From contig NW_022204507.1 in assembly GCF_008831285.2 (NCBI RefSeq), forward strand, positions 5,042,174 to 5,106,173: a DNA stretch of 64,000 bases, written 5' to 3'. Positions 60,601 to 64,000 of this stretch are shown piece after piece. This DNA is from Nymphaea colorata (lineage: Eukaryota > Streptophyta > Magnoliopsida > Nymphaeales > Nymphaeaceae). How positions within the stretch are numbered: the stretch's first letter is position 1; each line of letters starts with the position of its first letter. Under the pieces are notes generated by a model. That model had not been told where the DNA came from. It did not search any database and was given only the letters and a program-made list of their open reading frames with translations. The position numbers and the translations under genes were made by a program.

Positions 60601-62418
60601 CAAGTTTGAGATCCTAAAATACTTGCTTCAGCTCAAAGGAAGCTACTAATTTGTCAATGTCTATGAAATTAGACCAAATCCCTATTCTTGCCAAATCAGC
60701 ACTGTAGAGAGTAGCTTCTAATATGGCTGATATTCATGATTTCGACTTCACATTTTTCAATTTTGCAATTGGTTTGGTTTTCAAATTAATACACCACAAA
60801 ATTTCTGCCAAAAGATGTAATTAAAATTCACAAAACCGGCAAGAGAAATTTTGTCAAATTCTCTCAACATACTATACTAATTTGCATAGCCTTGAGATTT
60901 AAAACCAAATTTGGAGTAAACATTTCTTGTAAGATCTGATTTGTATTACAAAATGTACTTCAATGGAAAAATAGATGTATATATTCAAAATATGTATATA
61001 TGTGTCATCAATTTCAAGATTTAATCTATAAAATTACATTTTACTTTGAAGAAAGATCTCGAAAGTAGACATTTCTTAATTTGCAACCATTAAATCAGTA
61101 CATGGCCTGTTTTATAATCATTTTAACATGAGGAAGTGGAGGTTTTCCACGTTCTTCCCATTCTAAAACTGGGATTTTTCATTCAATTTTCAGATTTCAC
61201 TTTCGAGTTTAAGAATTTTATCTATGTCAAGCTTATGGACTGCATTCTAGTAGTTATACTTGATCCAATACCAAGTATAGCCTGGACATTGTACTACATA
61301 TCCAATTTAATATAAATTTGCTCTTTATTTCATGAATGCATGTATGATGGAATAAAAAATTAACACGTGTAGATGCATGGAGAGTTAGTGAGAGTGAAGA
61401 ATGTATGCACACATATAGTTTATTTTCTTAATTCATGCATGCAGTCACTTATCTAATTCACACACACATGCACCATCTCTAGAAAGTAAATGAACCAATT
61501 CAAGTTACAAAACATGACCGAGCTATATTTTAACACAGAATTTGGAATCTCACTTAGTGTTGAAAAGAAAATACAAGAAACCTATCAATCTTACCAACAA
61601 ATATATTTGGAACATAAAAATTTTCTATAAAACATTGGAATCCCTATTTTTCCAAAAACGAGCTTTACTTGAAAAATTTACAATCTTCTCTAAAAGAGAA
61701 CTTGGTACAATTTCAATTCAAAATTCCTATTTTTTTGATGAACCAATTTTCAAATTTGATCAATTGATCCATTTTTTCAAGCTAAATCAACTATTTAAGT
61801 CAAGTTCATTTTTTGAATTTACTTTAAACTAAGTTCAAAATTTTGATCCAAGATTGCATATTAACTTCAAGTTCATGAACTAAAACTCCAATTTTCAACT
61901 ATTTAGAAATAAAATCCTCAATTTACAAATATAATTTCCAACCAAATTTCCAAAACTCTCAAATTTTTAGATCAAATCAATGGTCCCAACTAGAATCAAT
62001 TTTGAACAATTTTTAATTTTGCCAAAATTCAAAAGAATTTGCCCAAATTTCAAAAACAAGTTGAATTTCTAAATAACTTGTCAAAACCAATTAGATTTTC
62101 AAATAACTTGTTTAAAATCCATTTCATTTTATCTAAAACAAGGTCAAAACGTTGATTGTTCAAAATTAAGTTCAAATGGACTACAAAATCAAATTTCAAA
62201 CCCTTATGCACAAACATATATAATGCATCGATCAAATGACTTGTACAACTTTTGAGAAATGCTTAGTCTTAGGTCCAATTATCCATGTTAAAGGCGGGGA
62301 GACATGGTTAGACCTCGTACCAGTAGGCGGATCCCTTTCTCTTGCAATTTTTCTAATATCCAAATCTCAAATTTTCGGCTTCACGCTACTCCCCATTCAG
62401 GGGAGGGGAGAAAATAGA
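57661..62418. other. unassigned region, possible long gypsy LTR
   Basis: No domain was recognised in about 4.7 kb. A GC-richer block at 58980-60000 carries composition-driven frames (for example minus 59021-59311) without family signatures, and a TA tract lies at about 60400-60419. The right end adjoins a primer-binding-site candidate, so the last part is probably the 3' end of a 5' LTR. I could not locate the LTR's start or a second copy. Confidence 0.35.
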
Positions 62419-62437
62419 TGGCATGCCTGGTGGGACC
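62419..62437 (+). other. gypsy-type primer-binding-site candidate
   Basis: TGGCATGCCTGGTGGGACC follows a purine-rich AGGGGAGGGGAGAAAATAGA. It starts with TGG and shares 13 of 19 positions with the candidate site of the long-LTR element at 25497-25515. This suggests a second, plus-strand element of related type whose interior begins here. Confidence 0.4.
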
Positions 62438-62660
62438 CATTATAGTTCATGTAAGGATTTTTTAGGTCATGTACAAGTCATTTTAACATTGCTAGACATC
62501 AATTGCATGCAAACCCTTCATGACCATACCTACTGGTATCATGCATATTGTATTGCAGAGGAAGAAGGCAGAGAACAAGAGAAACTTCTAGTTGGGCCTC
62601 GCCGGAACAAGTTACTAAGAAAAAGTGGCACCACACTCTCAAGAGGAACAACTTAATGGT

Positions 62661-63633
62661 ATTTGGAGCAATGTTGTAAAAGGCAATAAGGTGAGGCGAC
62701 ACATTCAGCCTCTCATGAGGCGAGGGAAGCTGAGGCATTAGTTCCAGCGTAGCTTCACCGACAAGTTTGTGAATTATATAATATTTATAAAAATAACATC
62801 AAAACTGAAAAAAATGACTACAATACTAAGCATATCAATAAAAACTAATACACAATATATGCAACCTACAATAATTTGCAAATCCAAACAAATACAATGT
62901 CATAACATACATAGTGCAAAGAGTGCTTGCATAATTGGCGTAGAAACAAGACTTGTCCTAAACAGGTCATAGGACTATCATTGAAAAACAAATATCCAAA
63001 ACTAGGAAAACCAAAATTCATATGATAATATCAATTAAGAGAATAAGTAAATAACAAGTATTGGTGGGCAATAATATAAGCATACTGAAATGTGTATAAG
63101 TACAAAAATTAAAAAAGTAACTAATTTGTGTTATTATCAAGTGATATTTAACAAAGTTCAAATGATTTTTGTAGGCGATTGGCCAATCGTATCTTCATCA
63201 TTTTCATATTCTGTAATGGATGACAATTCATCATCATTTGAATAGTCCAAATATTGAATAAGTTCATCTTCCTCTTCAGTTGCTTCATCATCAAAACTCT
63301 CATGTTGTAAATCTTCTATTATTGTTTTACCTTGATATAAAAACAATAATACATAACCAAATATAATAGTAAGTAAAGAAAAAAAACAATGTTCTTATCT
63401 TTATTTCACAAATTACAAACATATAGCATTACTTTTTTCAACACTTTTCCCTGAGGCGTATGCCTCAAGGATGGAGCATACCATGATGGAGGCATACGCC
63501 TATATTAAATGAGGTGCATGCTTCTGGGATGTGTGCACCTCAAGGCCCTGCCTCAAGGCATTTTTTCTAAAAAACGCTTTGAGTTGCATTTTTTTTGTGT
63601 GATGCATACGCTTCTTACAACATTGATTTGGAG
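62661..63633. mobile_element. hAT-type element with perfect 8-bp TSD
   Basis: The direct repeat ATTTGGAG lies at 62661-62668 and 63626-63633. Immediately inside, CAATGTTGTAA (62669-62679) and TTACAACATTG (63615-63625) form a perfect 11-bp terminal inverted repeat. An 8-bp target duplication plus short terminal repeats defines a hAT-like insertion. The 957-bp element has GAGGCG/ATGCCTCA-rich sub-terminal zones at both ends. The intact duplication indicates a comparatively recent insertion. It lies in what may be the interior of a gypsy element. Confidence 0.9.
63158..63346 (-). pseudogene. acidic open frame inside hAT element, possible transposase tail
   Basis: The 62-codon frame is rich in Asp/Glu (FDDEATEEEDELIQYLDYS, then NDDELSSITEYENDEDTI). 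Several hAT transposases end in an acidic tail after the dimerisation domain, so this may be the last exon remnant of a deleted transposase. No zinc-finger or hATC dimerisation motif is present, so the element cannot move itself. The link to transposase is inference from position and composition only. Confidence 0.35.
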
Positions 63634-64000
63634 GTAACATGGAAAAACATTTCAAAGTAGAGAGACAGATGCTTTCTTTTGCAACTTTCCCTTCTATTTT
63701 CCTCTTGAGTAATTTTTGAAGTTATTCTTTCTTCTTGATGCAACGTAGATGATTACCTCCACAGTTCTCAACTGCTTCAAACTCTTTACCACCATAACTG
63801 ACCCAGTATGACAAGGCAACTTGAATGAACTAAAAGTCTACCTGCAGTGCTTGCCAAGTATGCTGTAGACCCAATATCATCCTATTAGGAAGAAAGCATC
63901 AAGCATTTTCATGATACAACAGAACCAAGATCAACCTATTAGGAAGAAACCATCGAACAGGCTCATGTTACAACAAAACCATTATCATCTTATAAACTTT
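63634..64000. other. unassigned sequence ending in a ~54-bp duplication
   Basis: No gene is seen. At about 63876-63985 two adjacent copies of a ~54-bp unit share CCTATTAGGAAGAAA(G/C)CATC and ACAACA(G/A)AACCA. The window ends inside this region. Confidence 0.5.

Overview
The window is non-coding, transposon-dominated nuclear DNA of a flowering plant with a large, AT-rich genome. The plant assignment rests on a split-exon relic of a plant JMJ14/15/18-type histone demethylase (JmjC, C5HC2 zinc finger, FYRN and FYRC in that order), and on plant-type Ty1/copia, Ty3/gypsy, L1-type LINE and hAT elements with captured plant mobile domain (PMD) and ULP1 protease sequence. I found no intact protein-coding gene. 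Every recognisable coding stretch carries stops, frameshifts or truncations. No tRNA, rRNA or CRISPR was recognised. A run of 100 N at 45652-45751 marks an assembly gap.

Layout. 0-5.2 kb: unassigned DNA, a LINE reverse-transcriptase scrap and two minus-strand copia relics. 5.4-6.67 kb: the 3' end of an endogenous pararetrovirus-like sequence with a TATA box. 6.67-11.39 kb: a satellite of ~113 bp monomers in an 8-monomer higher-order repeat (~0.9 kb), with its first 0.67 kb in the opposite orientation around a hairpin centre near 7.34 kb. 11.39-16.3 kb: two minus-strand copia elements with recognisable primer binding sites. 16.4-19.17 kb: a 24-bp minisatellite and two plus-strand copia relics. 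19.17-27.74 kb: a minus-strand, long-LTR gypsy-like element (LTR ~3 kb, no recognisable gag-pol) cutting into the second of these relics. 27.7-41 kb: a composite region holding a possible FAR1-like fragment, 6.4 kb of GATAA-rich tandem repeats, a ULP1 protease relic, and a PMD pseudogene beside a hAT-type element, followed by GATAA/TTATC repeats in inverted arms. 41-47.9 kb: simple repeats and unassigned DNA around the gap. 47.98-49.26 kb: plus-strand copia integrase/reverse transcriptase relic. 49.6-52.55 kb: the JMJ pseudogene. 52.73-53.84 kb: a terminal-inverted-repeat element rich in CGAGCTCGAG-like words. 54.4-55.6 kb: minus-strand LINE relic. 55.6-62.4 kb: unassigned AT-rich DNA ending in a gypsy-type primer-binding-site candidate. 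62.66-63.63 kb: a second hAT-type element with a perfect 8-bp target duplication.

The genes do not work together as a pathway. The biology here is layered insertion and decay: host gene relics and older elements have been cut by later hAT and LTR insertions, and several satellites have been amplified locally. The most unusual structures are the inverted higher-order satellite at 6.67-11.39 kb and the FAR1?/GATAA-satellite/ULP1/PMD composite at 27.7-41 kb, which could be one large decayed Mutator-like element.
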